Shown here piece after piece: positions 44,559 through 56,151 of a stretch of DNA of 64,000 nt. The notes below the pieces were generated by a model, which saw only the letters and a program-made list of their open reading frames with translations, was not told the origin of the DNA and made no database searches. A program made the position numbers and the translations under genes. Each line of letters starts with the position of its first letter. Position 1 is the stretch's first letter. The stretch comes from Paracentrotus lividus (lineage: Eukaryota; Echinodermata; Echinoidea; Camarodonta; Echinidae): contig CALNVZ010000641.1 of assembly GCA_940671915.1 (NCBI GenBank), positions 3,656,965-3,720,964 of the forward strand, written 5' to 3'.

Positions 44559-45307
44559 ATACACGTCTATAAAAAGAATAGTATTTAGGGAAACCAATTA
44601 TAGTACATTTCAATGAAAAAAGGCCTTTGATTTTAAAATGGCTAAACAAAACAACATCATCATATTACAATAGCTTTATTACATCATCTAAGGTAGATGT
44701 TGACATACTAATAACAAAGTTGAATTAATAGATTAGCGGATTGTGGTTAATTGATGGATATTTGTCCAAAAATTAATTTATTTGTGGTAGGAATGGTCAT
44801 AATTAAGACATATTGGAGGTTATTATGTTGAGTGTTTGTCCTGGTGGTACAATTTTCGGACACTCAAGCGTCAACACTGGGAAGTGGATTTAGTATGAAT
44901 TGCAACAAAACACTGGCGAATCTGGGCTTCGGTCGAAAATTGCCAAGCGTCTGTTTTCTAAACGCCGTACGGGGCCAAAGTACAATTACATTTTAGTGAC
45001 AAAAAACGAACCTCAGCAAAGTGAATGGCACCTTTGAAACAATCAGACCTTGTTTTTGTGTCGTTCAAGTAGACTCTCTCTCATCCTCGAGCAGGATTGG
45101 TTTAAACAACAGTCACACTGGTCAACCCGGCTCGAGTCCGAACTATATATTACGTTACCGCGAATGGGAAGTTTTTGGAACGATTTGGAATGGTTTGCAT
45201 TCGCTTTGCCAGTGTGCCTATGTCTTCGTTAGATGTATTGCATATGTTATGAAGTATCTTACCCTCGGAACGACCTTTTCCACTTTTTCATCGACACAAA
45301 AACCCAC
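44559..45307. other. Non-coding; unassigned 109-codon frame
   Basis: The plus frame at 45021-45350 ends in a Lys-rich tail encoded by an A-run and has no known domain. Confidence 0.45.
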
Positions 45308-45342
45308 AAAAAAAACAAAAAACAAAAAAAAAAAAAAAAAAC
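45308..45342. repeat. A-rich run with C interruptions
   Basis: AAAAAACAAAAAACAAAA type tract, simple repeat. Confidence 0.9.
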
Positions 45343-45370
45343 AACACTAACTAAGCAAGCCTTTTTGTAC

Positions 45371-45479
45371 TGTATGTTTTTGAGCTTGTAAATGAATCTT
45401 CGGTGAGGTATTCGGTGAGGTATTCGATCACTGTATGTTTTTGAGCTTGTAAATGAATCTTCGGTGAGGTATTCGATCA
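45371..45479. repeat. 61-bp tandem duplication with a nested 12-bp duplication
   Basis: TGTATGTTTTTGAGCTTGTA through AATGAATCTTCGGTGAGGTATTC occurs at 45371 and 45432. In the first unit CGGTGAGGTATT is itself doubled (45401-45424). The copies are identical, so the event looks recent. Confidence 0.92.
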
Positions 45480-47063
45480 ATAACAGAGCAACTGGCTATG
45501 GTGCCTGTACTTGCAACATTGACATGATGACGTCTGTTAAGAAGAAGGCGCAACGCCGAAATAAACCGGGATTTAAAAAATGAAGGACGCTAGAAAGATA
45601 GCGATCCAACTAAATTTACTATGACCATGATGACTGTATACCTCTCAGGAAATATAACGCGAAATCACCTTGTTAGTATACAACTTTGTAAGTATAGTCC
45701 CAGGCAGTCACATATATTCTAAAACAATAATAAATACAACTCTTTATTAATGTGATGGCTGTGCTTCAAGATTATTATTGACTTTCTTTGAAGAGGATAT
45801 GGTTATATTGTGACAATAATAAAAATTACGACAGGGTAAAACAACTATTCTTCAATGGGGCTCTCTTCGCCCCCTGTTCATTTTAATTCGGTTAACGTAG
45901 GCTCTTTTTGGTCTCACGGGGTGAATCGCCCTGAGCCTCCGTGTACACTTTTTCCTGACTTACATAAATGTCGCACCTTGTATCCATTTTCCCACTCCGT
46001 TGGTTCACACAGTTTTAGTTCAAATAACTACGTACCCATGCTCAAACCGCAATGCCGGAATTTCTTCATACCATATTTATAAACGCATATTTTTTATTCC
46101 CATTATTGGGAAAGTACTTCACCTACACAGATATGTAATGTCCCCGACAATCTTAAAATAACACTTCCCAAGGACAAAGGGGCCACAACTCGAGTAACCA
46201 CTATTCGATCGAGGTTCTCTTACATTAAAGCAAGGAGTTCAAACTTACTACGTAGAAATGCTTAAGAGAGGTTGATGACAGTTTACCTAAACATTATTGT
46301 GTGCTGTGAGGTTTTGGAATCGCCAAAATGATAAGAAGGTAATCTTATTTTGCTTAGAGTCACACGCACTTACACATAAGTGCATATAGGCCTATGGGAC
46401 AACACAAAATGTTTGGCAACGAACATTTCAGCTGTTTGGGTATATTTTGTGTCATATTATGACTATTAGGGCAATTGAAGAGCAATCCTTAACGGTGGAC
46501 TCTTTTTACTATGATATTCTTACTAAATAGCATTAAACAAAAACACAATAACAAGAAAGCTCACAATATTTTCTTCATCTTTCCCACTACACTAGATTCC
46601 CTTTAATAGAAGAAAGAGCTCCATGGTTGCATTAAGTGGAGACACAAAAAGGGGAAAGTTGTTGTTACGGTCTACATTCTGACATAGCTTTGGTGTGTTG
46701 TTGTATGTTTTACCCGTGGGTGGAAGATGTATTTTCCGACAATGAAGGTCAAATTTAGAGCAACTAAATGTCATCTCGAACCTATCTTACATTCTAAGTT
46801 TGCCTCTAGAGAAATATTAAGGGGTGACTAACCCTAAATGAGCGTCCACTGAAATATATGCTGTAACGCCTGAACTGATGGCCTCAGCCAAAACAGTGAG
46901 AAAAAAGTGTTTACAAAATGGTCATATATCAGCAATAGCGGTAGGATTAAGGTTAAGTTGGTCCATCGGATCTGTATTTTCTTCCATTTTTTAAAAATTG
47001 ATTTATGTATTGATTTATTTATTATTATCATTTTTTTTTAATTTTTCCTTTTTTTTGCTTTTT
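45480..47063. other. Non-coding, no feature recognised
   Basis: No repeat copies or gene seen. A 75-codon frame at 45855-46082 has no domain. Short T-rich patches lie at 47030-47060. Confidence 0.45.
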
Positions 47064-47161
47064 GAGCAATTTGGCGCCTCTAAGTTAAAAGTCAATTTGA
47101 CGTCCCCTTATTTTAAGGTCGATTTGGCTCCATCCTAAGGGCAATTTGGCGCCCCCTTGGG
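47064..47161. repeat. Diverged minisatellite, CAATTTGGCGCC unit
   Basis: Units begin at 47064, 47091, 47118 and 47140 (periods 27, 27, 22) with the shared core G(G/T)C(A/G)ATTTGGCG(C/T)CC. The neighbours are T-rich, and a C-run follows at 47190-47198. Confidence 0.8.
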
Positions 47162-47198
47162 CACCTAACCGGGGACCCAGGCCCCTTCCCCCCCCCAG

Positions 47199-47884
47199 AA
47201 TATGCGCAAGAACTAACTAAAACGAGACAATATTAAAAAAAAGTTACTCTAAAACGACATTTGAAGAAGATGACACTTTAAAGTGTCCCTCATTCTGTTT
47301 TTGCATCAGTCCACTAGCGCGGATTTATGTTTGAAGCCCAGAAACCAATTTCTATTTTTTAAAATTCATATTACAGCTAAAATGCAATCATTACAACTAG
47401 TTTCGCAAAATGCCCCATGGTGTTGTAAATTAGAAAAAAATGAAATTTTTCTTCTGGCGAGTTTCTATAGAATAAGGCCAGGCTCCTGATTCACCAGTTT
47501 GCTTTCGTAGCAATTCATTTTCCTTATATACCGACCAAGGAAACCGCTTTTATTCTTATTAAATCCCCACGGACATACTGGTCAAGTAATCTTTGTATCC
47601 AGATTGCTATTCGATTTCTAATAAGTTTAGCTTACAGATTGCCTGTTTAGTAACAGCTTTGATGCGATTTTTTCCTCAGAATGCTTTTTCTTAAGTAGTT
47701 CATTAGGCCAATAGTCGAAACTAACATTTTGAATTTCTGGGGAAAAAATGAATCATATCTTCTACAGTGAGTCAGAACATTCAAATAATGCCCACTACTT
47801 TTAATTTGGTCAAGTCCCACACAGAATTAAAAAAAAAGGAACTAAACAACACTACCCGTTACATACACTACAAGAACCAGGATG
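47199..47884. other. No feature seen
   Basis: Ordinary AT-rich sequence. Confidence 0.5.
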
Positions 47885-48140
47885 TTCAATTTAACACCAC
47901 GGTTGTTAATTCTAACACCGCCCCAGAATCCATAACCATCCTCACTCACCACTCACTTGTGTTGAATTAACACCAGTTTGGGTGTTAAAATGCATCACTT
48001 AAATTGCTGCAAGTTATTTAACCACATGCTGCTATCAATTTGACACTTTGCATGGTGTTAATTTAAACCAGTTGTTGTTGATGTGTTTTTATTTAACACC
48101 ATGAGTGTTGATTGATTGTTGTTAATTTAACACCAGTGAT
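47885..48140. repeat. Cluster of TTAACACC / GGTGTTAA words
   Basis: At least seven copies in both orientations: near 47893, 47911, 47963, 47980, 48054, 48103 and 48127. Several are paired as ACACCATGAGTGTTGA-type palindromes. Similar words are in the 21187-21303 hairpin. Probably stacked remnants of one small palindromic MITE. Confidence 0.65.
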
Positions 48141-49070
48141 GAGTATTCATATAAGTGACAGCTCGCCATTGACTCAAAAGATTCTACGTCTCATGATGTC
48201 ATAGTAGTTTGCAGTAATATTTTGTCAAATTTGGACCAAATAAAATACTTATGTAATAAGCCGCATTATTGACTCCCAATTGCGAAAAATAAACGTATTC
48301 TCATATTCTGAAGGTATAATTCAGACATCTAATTCACATAAATGGACCTGTTATTGCTTTCGACGCTTCGGCATATGACTATGGTTTACTCCTCACGATA
48401 TACTTAATTCCTGATTACTTACCAAAACTGGCTGAGAGGTACCCGTCACAGTGATACAAACTCCAATATACTAGGACTAAATAAATCAGGACAAATCTGC
48501 AGAAACAAACAAATAAGATTAATTCATAGGAAAAACACATTTATTTATCCATTTATCTATTTATTTTCAATCATTTTAATCTTCTTTTCGTAAACTTGTG
48601 CATCATTAACTTTAACTTTTTTATTATATATTTTTATAGTCCGCATGTGAGTCTTTTTCATGATGATGTGAATACTTTTGCGCTCCCGACACACTTTAAA
48701 ACTGCAAACCTTTGACTGCGGTTAGCACCACAATACCTGACGAATTGTTGTTTTTTTTCTGGCCCCTGAAAAAACGACCATACAAAACATAATGACCAGC
48801 TCCTGTATGTATAATTTATTGAGGTATATGCAAATGGTAACTTTAACCCTTTTCACATTAATATCAAAACAATGCGCATTTTTTTTTTTTTTTTTAAATC
48901 TTTGAGTAACCGCCGGAACTGACATCAAGGTGTATTGACTTGCGGTCTTGCTTGCAGAAGGAACACCTCACTTCATTTTTAATTTTCATGACCTTCGGAA
49001 TTCGGAAGAGATAGAGTGATGAAATTCATAGCCAAAGGCAGAACTATAAATTTACGAAAAAGATTATAAA
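48141..49070. other. Non-coding, no feature recognised
   Basis: T-run at 48880-48896. No repeat copies or gene. Confidence 0.5.
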
Positions 49071-49095
49071 GAGAGAGAGAGAGAGAGAGAGAGAA
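49071..49095. repeat. (GA)n microsatellite
   Basis: GAGAGA for about 25 bases. Confidence 0.95.
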
Positions 49096-49234
49096 AAGAA
49101 TAGCGAAAGAGAGGAAAGACATTATTTAAAATACTGTCATTTTATAGTGTTAAAAAAAGAATGAAGGTTTTTATGGACGTAACATCAATAAAACACGTGG
49201 AAGAATTATAAAGCGTAAGAACAGTAAACACTAT

Positions 49235-49237
<3 letters not shown>

Positions 49238-49272
<35 letters not shown>

Positions 49273-49305
49273 AAAAAAAACAAAAAAACAAAAAAACAAA
49301 AAAAC
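49238..49305. repeat. A-run with CAAAAAA spacing
   Basis: About 32 A followed by CAAAAAAA repeats. The minus-strand 121-codon Phe-rich frame is made by this tract. Confidence 0.95.
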
Positions 49306-51200
49306 AGTGAGAGTGGAAGAAAGGAAAGACGATATTTGAAATCCTGTCCTTTATTGGTTTAGTTTTATGGATAATACATCGACGGAACACACGAATAGAT
49401 ATAAAACATAAATAAAGTAAATGTAATAGCAGGAAACAGAGTTTATTCATCGACGTTTTTGTCGTTATTTGATAATGAATCCTTGTACTTGTAATCAAAC
49501 AGTTCAAGGTTTTATTTTATTGATTCCTAGGTTCTCTTATTTCTGTCAGGGTCCATGCTTAGTATATACAAAACAACAAAAATAGAAAGAAAAAAAAAGA
49601 AGATTCTGAAATGTGTCTAAGTTTTTTCCGTCAATTTGAAACTACAGTAGATTTGACATTTTGAGAAGTCAATTTCGTCCGAAATGCGATCGCGATTTAA
49701 AATCACCATTCAAATTCGTTTTTGAGCGCTCGATATAGCTAACTCGATCGGCAACCAAATTGCATAATGCAATCAATTTGATATTGTGATCACTTGTATT
49801 CGTCAATCTTCATTTAAATTTGTCGATTCGAACCATTTCCGTGATAACTTAGAGTGAAAAAAGTACGAAATTGACCGGGAAAACCTGATATATTACAATG
49901 CATTACAAGTAATTGGTATGGACAGGTGGCCGTAAAATTGTTGATGCATCTATTTCAATACTATTGCTTTTTATTTTCATTGATATAACATTTCACAATC
50001 CATCATTATCTATGTTTATATAATGAATTACTTCACTGTGCAGTGTGTGCTTTACACTGTCCATGTTTAATGCATTATTTTGGAACATCGTATGATTGCG
50101 AAATAAATCTCATTATTTTGCCTCATTATGCAAGACTGCATAATTTAGGAATCACAGTTAAAAGCTTTCGACATGCCAAGGTCAATTGTAATCTAAATAA
50201 TGTATCAAACGTGGATAGGTCTATCACATTAGCTTGCCCTAGAAATTTATACAATATAACTAGTTATACTGCTTTCAGCCCTTGAGTAAACGCACTATTT
50301 TGAGATTCTGTTGCTTTTTTCCTCATTATATCCATGGCTCTGCTCCAAATTGTAATATCTATTTAATTAGCCACTTTGTTCCTGCATGTGTGATCATTAC
50401 GTTCCCAAAGTTCTCGTTTGCTTGTTTTTGGCTTGAAGTTAGGGGGGGGGCGGGGGAGACCTGTCCTCCTTCGATTTTTAAAGCTTAACCTTTTTTTTTT
50501 AATGTAGTGATTAGCATGTGAACCTAATAAAGAGGTGAAATGTATGCAAATTACAATGCTAAATGTTATTATAAGGAACAATTTTCGGCTCGCGCTTCGA
50601 ATTCACCCATATAGTTTTATATCTACAGATCAACAACAGAAACAACAAAAATAAATACAAAATAGATTAGAGAGTTTTTTTTTTTTTAGTGAGGCATTTT
50701 ACGAAGAGAAAATATACGTTTGCTTTCCATATTCAACTCGTCACCAATCTCTGCTCCTTACTGGGTCACTTGCGATTAAATTATTTCTTCATTTTCCAGC
50801 AACAAATTCGATTTGGCTGCTTTGTGACAGATAATGCTCTGGTGTAGATAATCAGACTATATTGATCGCTCCGTCTAGGGGTAGGTATTAGGCTATCCAA
50901 ATATCCTCAGTCGTCCACTTAAAGTTCATTCACCCACCGTCCTATCTTGTACACGGTGAAGAATGGCAATAGTTTCGAATTGACATGACGGGCGTGACAG
51001 GGAGGTATATGATCAAATGATTATAACTGGATCATTTACTGACAGCATGGAGGAAAGGAGAAATCTGCTCCTCTATGCTGAGAGGTGACGTTCATCATTA
51101 CATTAACGCTCCTTAATCCCGATATCGTGGTCACTCCCTCGACCTATGGTCAGAATATCTTTTAAGCGAGACCAAACTGACAAAACCTCTCAATAAATAA
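49306..51200. other. Non-coding, mostly unremarkable
   Basis: About 1.9 kb. Contains one inverted GCG word at 50585-50600 and a T-run at 50676-50688. Frames up to 80 codons (50043-50285) have no known domain. Confidence 0.45.
50580..50604 (-). repeat. Solo GCG word, inverted
   Basis: On the minus strand it reads TTCGAAGCGCGAGCCGAAAA, the same core and CGAAAA suffix as the arrays at 0.8-1.9 and 17.7-18.5 kb. Single copy. Confidence 0.75.
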
Positions 51201-51206
51201 AAAATA

Positions 51207-51271
51207 GCTAATCCTTAAAAAAATAAAAATAAAATAAAAAAAAATAAAAAAATAATAATAATAAAACATAA

Positions 51272-51346
<75 letters not shown>
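51207..51346. repeat. A-rich tract ending in about 70 A
   Basis: AAAAATAAAAT repeats pass into a very long pure A-run (about 51278-51346). Length is unreliable. Confidence 0.95.
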
Positions 51347-51348
<2 letters not shown>

Positions 51349-52262
51349 TGGGGATAACCATTAATAATTAAGTGTATACATTAGCCTAGTATAATCTAAT
51401 TTGTATAGGGAAACTTAAATGCTTTTTTTTTGGGGGGGGAATACTTGTTTTGCTACTTGGTAACATTATTATTGCGATATGAATGTATTCATATTGAATG
51501 AGTGAATTAACGTGTTACCTTTCAAGTGGGTCTATATCATAAGACTACACTGCACATGATATTTTATTATGGGTTAGTAAAAAAGGGCTAGATTTGAGCA
51601 GTTGGCTGCTGGTTGGTATCAGCTTTAAAGAAAATTTATTGTAATTTCGAATTATTTACCAGAAATTTAGGAAGCATTTTGTTGGAGAAAGTTCCACTGA
51701 AAAGGATTGCTCTTCAAATGCCTTCAAAATGATAATGTGACCAAAAAAGCTGATAGTTATGTTCGGATCACGAACATGTGAGCACATGTACATGTATTCC
51801 CATACATGCATTTTTTAATAGAGTGCATGTTACTCTTAACATAATTTTGTAAATTTCTAATAATTTTCTTGATTCCAAATCCTCACATCAATAAACAATT
51901 CTAAGGTGCTTTGTTATCAACCTTTCCTATCACTGTGAGACAGTTTCTTCCACAATTCAATCTCTAAACTACAACACTAGTTCAGCTTTAATGGCTGGTC
52001 AGAGGATGATCCCTGGTCAAGGGTTGAAACTCTTTCTTTGCTTTGGCGGTACGGACACGGCAGTGTTGTAACCCGACATTCGAGCCGCGGCGCCAGAAAT
52101 AGTGGACGATCACAAGTACACCCTGAAGCACTCAGTCTACTTGTTACCAGATCGTTGAGGGTAACCGTTGCCCTCGTTTCGGTTTTCCACCAGCATGTTC
52201 AGGCCCTCTCGATGAAATGTACCTGAGCGGAATAGTATCGGTGTCAGGCTCTTGATCTGTGG
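51347..52262. other. Non-coding, no feature recognised
   Basis: The segment 51985-52230 is less AT-rich than its surroundings. A tRNA-derived origin was considered but no promoter boxes were found. Confidence 0.45.
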
Positions 52263-52497
52263 CCCTGTAACACAAAGACTTACGATTAATAAAAAGATAT
52301 GATTGATTTTTTTTCTCGGTAGCCTCATTTGGAAACCACGTACAGTCATGGATTAGGATTAGGATATGAATAAGATTTGGGTTAGGGCCAGGGTTGTGAT
52401 TAAGATCATCAACTCTGGAGCACCCTGTCCATGATAAGGTTAAAAAGAAGGGACAAAAAATCAATCGTAACTTTTTATCAATCAATGTGTTACAGGG
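52263..52497. mobile_element. 235-bp MITE with CCCTGTAACACAAAG ends, copy B
   Basis: Closely matches 25047-25264 in order: CCCTGTAACACAAAGACTTA, ATTTTTTTTCTCGGTA, TACAGTCATGGATTAGGATT, GGAGCACCCTGTCCATGAT, CGTAACTTTTTATCAATC and the end GTGTTACAGGG. The right arm has lost part of the mirrored sequence. TGATCTG occurs 3-4 bases outside each end and may be the target duplication. Confidence 0.88.
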
Positions 52498-52662
52498 CAC
52501 TGATCTGCTCGGTTGCGATCCCCGATGCTGTGAGCATTGATCTAGAGGTTTATTTTTAACGTCATGCTGTTATCATGCGTCCGGCGATGGAGAAAATAAG
52601 GGTGAGCAGCGGGCTGCCATCAGGTAGGAAATTGAGTAGGAAAATGACGCTCTTATACACCG
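52498..52662. other. Spacer
   Basis: No feature seen. Confidence 0.5.
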
Positions 52663-52775
52663 CACGCTCACACACGTACATTCACATATTTACACACACA
52701 AACACACACACACACACACCCACACACGCAAACACACGCCAAATCACACCCTCACATATACACGCGCACACATAC
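52663..52775. repeat. (CA)n microsatellite
   Basis: Imperfect CACACA with TATTTAC, CGCA and CCTCACA variants. The His/Thr-rich frame over it is compositional. Confidence 0.93.
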
Positions 52776-53685
52776 ACAATAAAAGGAGAAACGTTGAAAG
52801 CGCAAGAAGGAGTGAGACCTGAAAAAAAGTGTTATCAATAGATTTTAACACCGTGTCTGCCAGTGCCAAAAGCAAATGGAGTTTCGATTCACACCTATGA
52901 CAAATAGCATTATGGGTACGAAATCGGGTTCATGAAGAATCGAATGAAAATGGTATCATAGAAATAAGAAAATAGAATTGAATATATGAGTATGAGAACA
53001 TCCCAAGTACATGAAAGTTCATTTCGAGTAATTCGAGAAAAACTAAACCCTGTGGCCCGTATTCTGTTCCGGGGTTTAGAGTTGTGCTGTCGCACGAAAA
53101 TAGTAAGGGTAATGAGACGAGAATGCAACGCTGATTTGCACGCTTCTCTATGAAGCGTCTGTGAAGCGTGCGTCCTATCGTACGAAAGTAGATTCAGATG
53201 ACATCATTCCGGATCAATTATGTACACACATTTGTAAAGAATTCTAAACTAGGGGTATAGGTGGTTTAGAATTTGATATGGCTTTGCGAGTTTTATGTCG
53301 GAGGAAGCTAATTTATCTATTTTCTCGTTAACTTGAAGTTAAAGGTTGTTAAAACTTTGTTTAAGAATGAGGTGCATTATAGAACTGTCCACAACGATTA
53401 GATTAATTGCACGTTAATCATAAAAAATGGCATTTTCCGACACGATTGAAGTGTTAGTTTGATCTATTAAAGAAAGGACAACTGACGGGAAAACCAACAA
53501 TAAAATTTATAATGGTGGCAAGTCACTTGTCATTACACTGGAAAAAATGGATTTGGAACTAGTTTGAGACTAATTTGAGACTGGTTTGAAATGATTTTGA
53601 ATGTTTTTGTCGCGCAGACGTCTCAGAGACGTCTCCGAGATATTCCCGCGACCAAGCGCGGCGATTTCATGTCACGACGGGGAGT

Positions 53686-53717
<32 letters not shown>
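53686..53717. repeat. G32 homopolymer
   Basis: Run of 32 G inside the transposon stack; length uncertain. Confidence 0.9.
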
Positions 53718-53719
<2 letters not shown>

Positions 53720-53796
53720 GGAAACACCCGAAAGTGAAAAAAATAATACACTCAACATTCGCATACTGCGCACATTATGCAGAAACTAGTGAAAAT

Positions 53797-53832
53797 GATT
53801 GCGAGCGCGAAGCACGAGCCCGAAATTTTGCC
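53797..53832 (+). repeat. Solo GCG word
   Basis: GCGAGCGCGAAGCACGAGCC followed by CGAAATTTTG: core and suffix as in the two arrays, one base changed in the core. Confidence 0.85.
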
Positions 53833-53931
53833 TTATAATAACATTTAGCATCTTATTTGACATACATTTTACCTCTTTATTAGCTTCACAAGCTAATCAC
53901 TACATAAAAATTGTTCATTTTTGAAAATCGA

Positions 53932-53993
53932 AGGGGGTCGATCCCCCCGTAAAAAAAAATCGAAGGGGGACACGTCCACCCCCCCCCGTCTCC
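53932..53993. repeat. CGAAGGGGG / CCCCC short tandem-inverted repeat
   Basis: TCGAAGGGGGTCGATCCCCCC is followed by AATCGAAGGGGGACACGTCC and a C-run. The purine and pyrimidine runs can pair. Confidence 0.65.
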
Positions 53994-54090
53994 CCGGGAT
54001 CGCCGCGAATGCTCGCGACAGAAAAAAAATATATGTATCCGAGAGCTGGAGTATCCGAGTCGCGGGGACAAAGTTAGATACCACCTTTAT

Positions 54091-54375
54091 GGTGGTATCT
54101 CAAGGTATTTGCCATGAGACTGATTTGAGACTGATTTGGGAAGGGTTTGATACGGTTTTGATTTTTGTCGGGGAAAGATCTAAAAGTGGTCGCACAGACG
54201 TCTCATGAATCTCCGCGACATCTCATGAGTCGAGAGAAAATAGAACATGCTTACGAATGTGTGTGTGTGTTTTTTTCCTGTCGTGGAGACGTCTCTGATG
54301 ATACATAAAACAATTATCAGAGACGTCTCCGAGTGTTCGAGTCTCAGAGACATCTCCGCGACGTCAGATACCACC
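54091..54375. mobile_element. PIF/Harbinger-like MITE, GAGACGTCTC family, 285 bp
   Basis: GGTGGTATCTCA at the left and GTCAGATACCACC at the right, flanked by TAT on both sides (54088-54090, 54376-54378), a 3-bp target duplication. Interior GTCTCTGATGATACATAAAA and ATTATCAGAGACGTCTCCGA form a stem. It lies only 5 bp from the right end of the preceding copy, so the two elements are inserted back to back. Confidence 0.85.
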
Positions 54376-54378
54376 TAT

Positions 54379-55436
54379 ACGTCCATAATTTATACAGAGG
54401 AGAAAAACACCATTATCATTTTGAACTGAGAATGTAAACTAATGTTTTCTTTCAAGACTACTGAATTATTAATGGCACTTGACATAAAATAGGCCCACTC
54501 GATTTCCTTTTTTGCATATATTAGTGTGTTGCTATGTGAGACAAGAAACGTGTTTGTCAGTCATAGCAACAACTAGTTATGCAAATTGGATTCAAAATAC
54601 TAAACGAGTAGTTCATTCAGGCAGTTGGTTCCGCCCTGAATCTGAGACCTTTGCCCGTTGTCATTGTGCTATGTCAGCCATAACCTGGAACCGCTAAGCT
54701 TCTTAAAGAAAAGATAATCCGTGCTTTGATAATATACCTCGTTAAGCATGGATTACCTTTTTCATCACAATAAAAGAATTTCCCGCTCCATTTCAAATAT
54801 AGCAGAGCATACATACATACAACATGTACAAAAAAATACACACAAAAAGAATGGAAACAAATTCCACCATTCTTCAAAGGTCCATATTATTTATAATTAT
54901 TTGATAGATGTAGGGATTTCGAGGCCGAGTGGATGTTATTAATGAACATTGACGTTTTATTGTTTATGTGTATGGCTCTGTAAAGAGTTGAATATTTAAA
55001 TAGTGGAAAATTTATATTTCACCCCTTCCCATTATTACAACTTTTGCAGTAGGGATCATAATGTGCCTTTAAGGTATATAATTTATTCAGAGGGAATAAA
55101 ACCATTGTCCTTTTTCACCTGAAATTTCCAAGCCTGTTAATTGTTCCCATCGCAGGCCACTGAATTGTTAATGAATAGGACGTGATATTTAAAAGTGCAT
55201 GACAAGCGACAATGCACAACACTCGGTAGTCAAAGGATAACTGGATAAAGCGGCCGTACACAGACAAAAAGATTGTTGCGTCATTATTTCAATGGATTTC
55301 CGGTTTTATCTTGTGCATTTCAGTGGACTGGAAACTTCCAGCCGTACGGAAGTTGTACACGTTTGGAATTTTTTTTTCGTGCTGAGAGTTTTTTCTCGTA
55401 CGGTGCTGTTGTTCGATTCTATTGTCAATTGCCGTA
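54379..55436. other. Non-coding interior of the possible 2.4-kb element
   Basis: AT-rich, no gene. Frames up to 98 codons have no recognisable domain. Confidence 0.45.
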
Positions 55437-55470
55437 CAACTCTAAACCCCGGAATAGAATACGGGCCTGT

Positions 55471-56094
55471 GTGTGTCCAATAGGGATTAGGGACAGTTTT
55501 CAATCATTTCAGGCCATTTGGGGTACAATCCAGTGCTGTAAATTATACACGAGATGGGCTCATATATAAACAACAACCTCCCATGATGAACTCAATTAGG
55601 CCAAGGCATGGACTTGGGATATTATCATATTCAGGTCTTAAAAAAAAAAAATTGTAGTCCCCATGTTTGACGGGAGCTGTAATTAGAGGCTCAAACGAAC
55701 GCTAACAGACTAATGAGAAAAAAAGAACTTACATAACTTTGTGAGATTGTGCTGAGATTTAAATATCACCCTTTTTTCATTGAAAAAAAATGGTAAATTT
55801 TGGTTTCAATATTTGCCCAGAGTCGTGTTCAATAAAGTCAATGACGGAATGTTGTATTTAGAATCCATTGATTTATAGATACAACTCTAAATTAAATTCG
55901 AATCAGCCGAAACGTGCGCATAAATAGATGATGTCTTCGTCTTTCTCATGTCAAGGCAGGGAATATCAATAATTCAAATCTCATGAGATCACTTCCGTAT
56001 CAAGTGTTTATGGGTTGGATTCAATTTAGCATAAATGTATAATTGGTCATTACACTCAACTATTAAATGTCGATATTTCAAGTACGTATGCAAG
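55471..56094. other. Non-coding, no feature recognised
   Basis: Ordinary AT-rich sequence with short A-runs. Confidence 0.5.

Positions 56095-56150
<56 letters not shown>
56095..56150. repeat. A56 homopolymer
   Basis: Uninterrupted A-run. Too long to be trusted for exact size. Confidence 0.95.

Positions 56151-56151
<1 letters not shown>

Larger units (their letters stand above)
53514..54085. mobile_element. PIF/Harbinger-like element, GAGACGTCTC family, expanded copy
   Basis: GGTGGCA at the left (a changed GGTGGTA) and AGATACCACC at the right. Inside, TTTGAGACTAATTTGAGACT and GTCTCAGAGACGTCTCCGAG match copy 54091-54375. The middle has been enlarged by a 32-base G-run (53686-53717), a GCG word and GGGGGAC / GTCCACCCCC sequence. 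No target duplication is recognisable at the left, and no coding frame is credible. Confidence 0.6.
53054..55467. mobile_element. Possible 2.4-kb element with GGCCCGTATTCT ends
   Basis: GGCCCGTATTCTGTTCCGGG continues to TTTAGAGTTGT at 53054-53085. The same 31 bases occur inverted at 55437-55467 with one change. TGT lies just outside both ends (53051-53053, 55468-55470), which could be a 3-bp target duplication. The interior has no transposase but holds two GAGACGTCTC-family elements, a GCG word and a G-run. Alternative: two separate copies of a shorter repeat that happen to face each other. Confidence 0.45.

Noticed and set aside
49142..49507. 121-codon frame with a long Phe run
   Set aside because: Encoded by a genomic A-run read on the other strand.
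49805..49840. Possible tRNA on the minus strand, because of GGTTCGAATC
   Set aside because: A B-box-like word is present, but the flanks give no acceptor stem, anticodon stem or A box.
51985..52230. tRNA-derived SINE, because of CATTCGAGCC
   Set aside because: The B-box match is poor, there is no A box at the right distance and no second copy in the window.
52144..52500. 118-codon minus-strand frame
   Set aside because: Runs through the CCCTGTAAC MITE; no domain and no matching frame in the sister copy at 25 kb.
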